A program made the translations under genes and the position numbers. From Bacteroidota bacterium (lineage in GTDB: Bacteria; Bacteroidota; Bacteroidia; Bacteroidales; JAAUTT01): DNA of 64,000 bases. Every line of letters begins with the position of its first letter. Position 1 is the first letter of the stretch. The notes beneath the pieces were generated by a model that ran no database searches, had not been told where the DNA came from, and worked only from the letters and a program-made list of their open reading frames with translations. Of the stretch, positions 63,734 to 64,000 are shown one piece after another. The stretch spans positions 143,762 to 207,761 of the forward strand of contig JAUZOO010000001.1 of assembly GCA_030706405.1 (NCBI GenBank). Reading direction: 5' to 3'.

Positions 63734-64000
63734 ATGAATCCTTTAGAACTTAGTGAACAAGAGATTTTTCGCCGTAATTCGATGGAAGAATTACGCAAAC
63801 TGGGCGTAAACCCGTACCCTGCCGAAGGATACGAAATTAACACCAATACCCGTGAAATTCTCGACAACTATAACCCGGAACTTAATAATTTTCAGGAAGT
63901 ATCGATTGCCGGCCGCGTAATGAGCCGCCGTATCATGGGCAGCGCTTCATTCGCCGAAATTCAGGACGAAAAAGGCCGCATCCAGGTTTACATTAAACGC
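63734..64000 (+). CDS. lysS: Lysyl-tRNA synthetase, class II, N-terminal part
   Basis: The first 89 codons only; the gene runs off the window. The translation begins [20 protein letters not shown] and continues with [16 protein letters not shown] and the anticodon-binding OB fold ([21 protein letters not shown], shortened here; then [11 protein letters not shown]). This is the class II LysRS N-terminus. The ATG follows a TATCTTTG box by 20 bases. Confidence 0.93.
   Translation, partial: MNPLELSEQEIFRRNSMEELRKLGVNPYPAEGYEINTNTREILDNYNPELNNFQEVSIAGRVMSRRIMGSASFAEIQDEKGRIQVYIKR

Overview
The window looks like chromosomal DNA from a member of the Bacteroidota, most likely the Bacteroidales lineage. 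The main evidence is an N-acyl-ornithine carbamoyltransferase instead of ordinary ornithine carbamoyltransferase; TAnnTTTG-type promoter boxes with no strong Shine-Dalgarno sequences; a secreted protein with BACON domains and a type IX secretion (T9SS) C-terminal domain; DUF5723, DUF4403, DUF2723 and HU-SPOR proteins; and dispersed palindromes of a kind common in this phylum. I see no tRNA, rRNA, CRISPR array, prophage or classical insertion sequence.

Layout. 1-5.0 kb: a proline/arginine operon (proB, proA, argF', argE) invaded by a DUF559 nuclease gene bounded by 36-37 bp inverted repeats, with related palindromes between the later genes. 5.1-8.5 kb: two exported TldD/PmbA-family proteins, the second lacking the metal site. 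8.6-9.8 kb: exbD and exbB on the minus strand. 10.0-18.0 kb: a sensor kinase with its LuxR-type regulator, then cheA, cheW and a large chemoreceptor. 18.2-22.7 kb: a DUF2723 membrane glycosyltransferase and argH. 22.8-24.9 kb: RNase R. 25.2-31.4 kb: a minus-strand polysaccharide sugar operon (wbpE, wbpD, wbpB, a tviB-type dehydrogenase, galE, rfbB) whose first four genes should make UDP-2,3-diacetamido-2,3-dideoxy-glucuronate. 31.5-38.1 kb: envelope genes (HU-SPOR, an ECF sigma/anti-sigma pair with three LTxxQ periplasmic proteins, an exported MsrA, an M23 peptidase, MtgA). 38.2-45.9 kb: an MFS transporter, an orphan TolC-like protein, a coiled-coil protein, an OmpA protein with thrombospondin type 3 repeats, DUF4403 and a lone CbiM. 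46.2-55.5 kb: the T9SS/BACON repeat protein and a 2048-residue alpha-2-macroglobulin. 55.6-64.0 kb: gmhA, a lipoprotein/DUF5723 pair, comM, an NdpA-type nucleoid protein, AcpH, lipB, lipA and the start of lysS.

Themes. Much of the window serves the cell envelope: peptidoglycan (M23, MtgA, SPOR), surface sugars (wbp set, GmhA, DUF2723), envelope stress (ECF cluster, MsrA) and protease defence (alpha-2-macroglobulin). The items I find least explained are the inverted-repeat DUF559 cassette, the SusC-plug-like motif in the bait region of the alpha-2-macroglobulin, the exported TldD pair with one dead partner, Thr90 at the substrate-selecting position of the argF' product, and a CheA-CheW-receptor cassette without CheY, CheR or CheB. 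All function calls rest on reading the sequence and recalling families; no database search was run.
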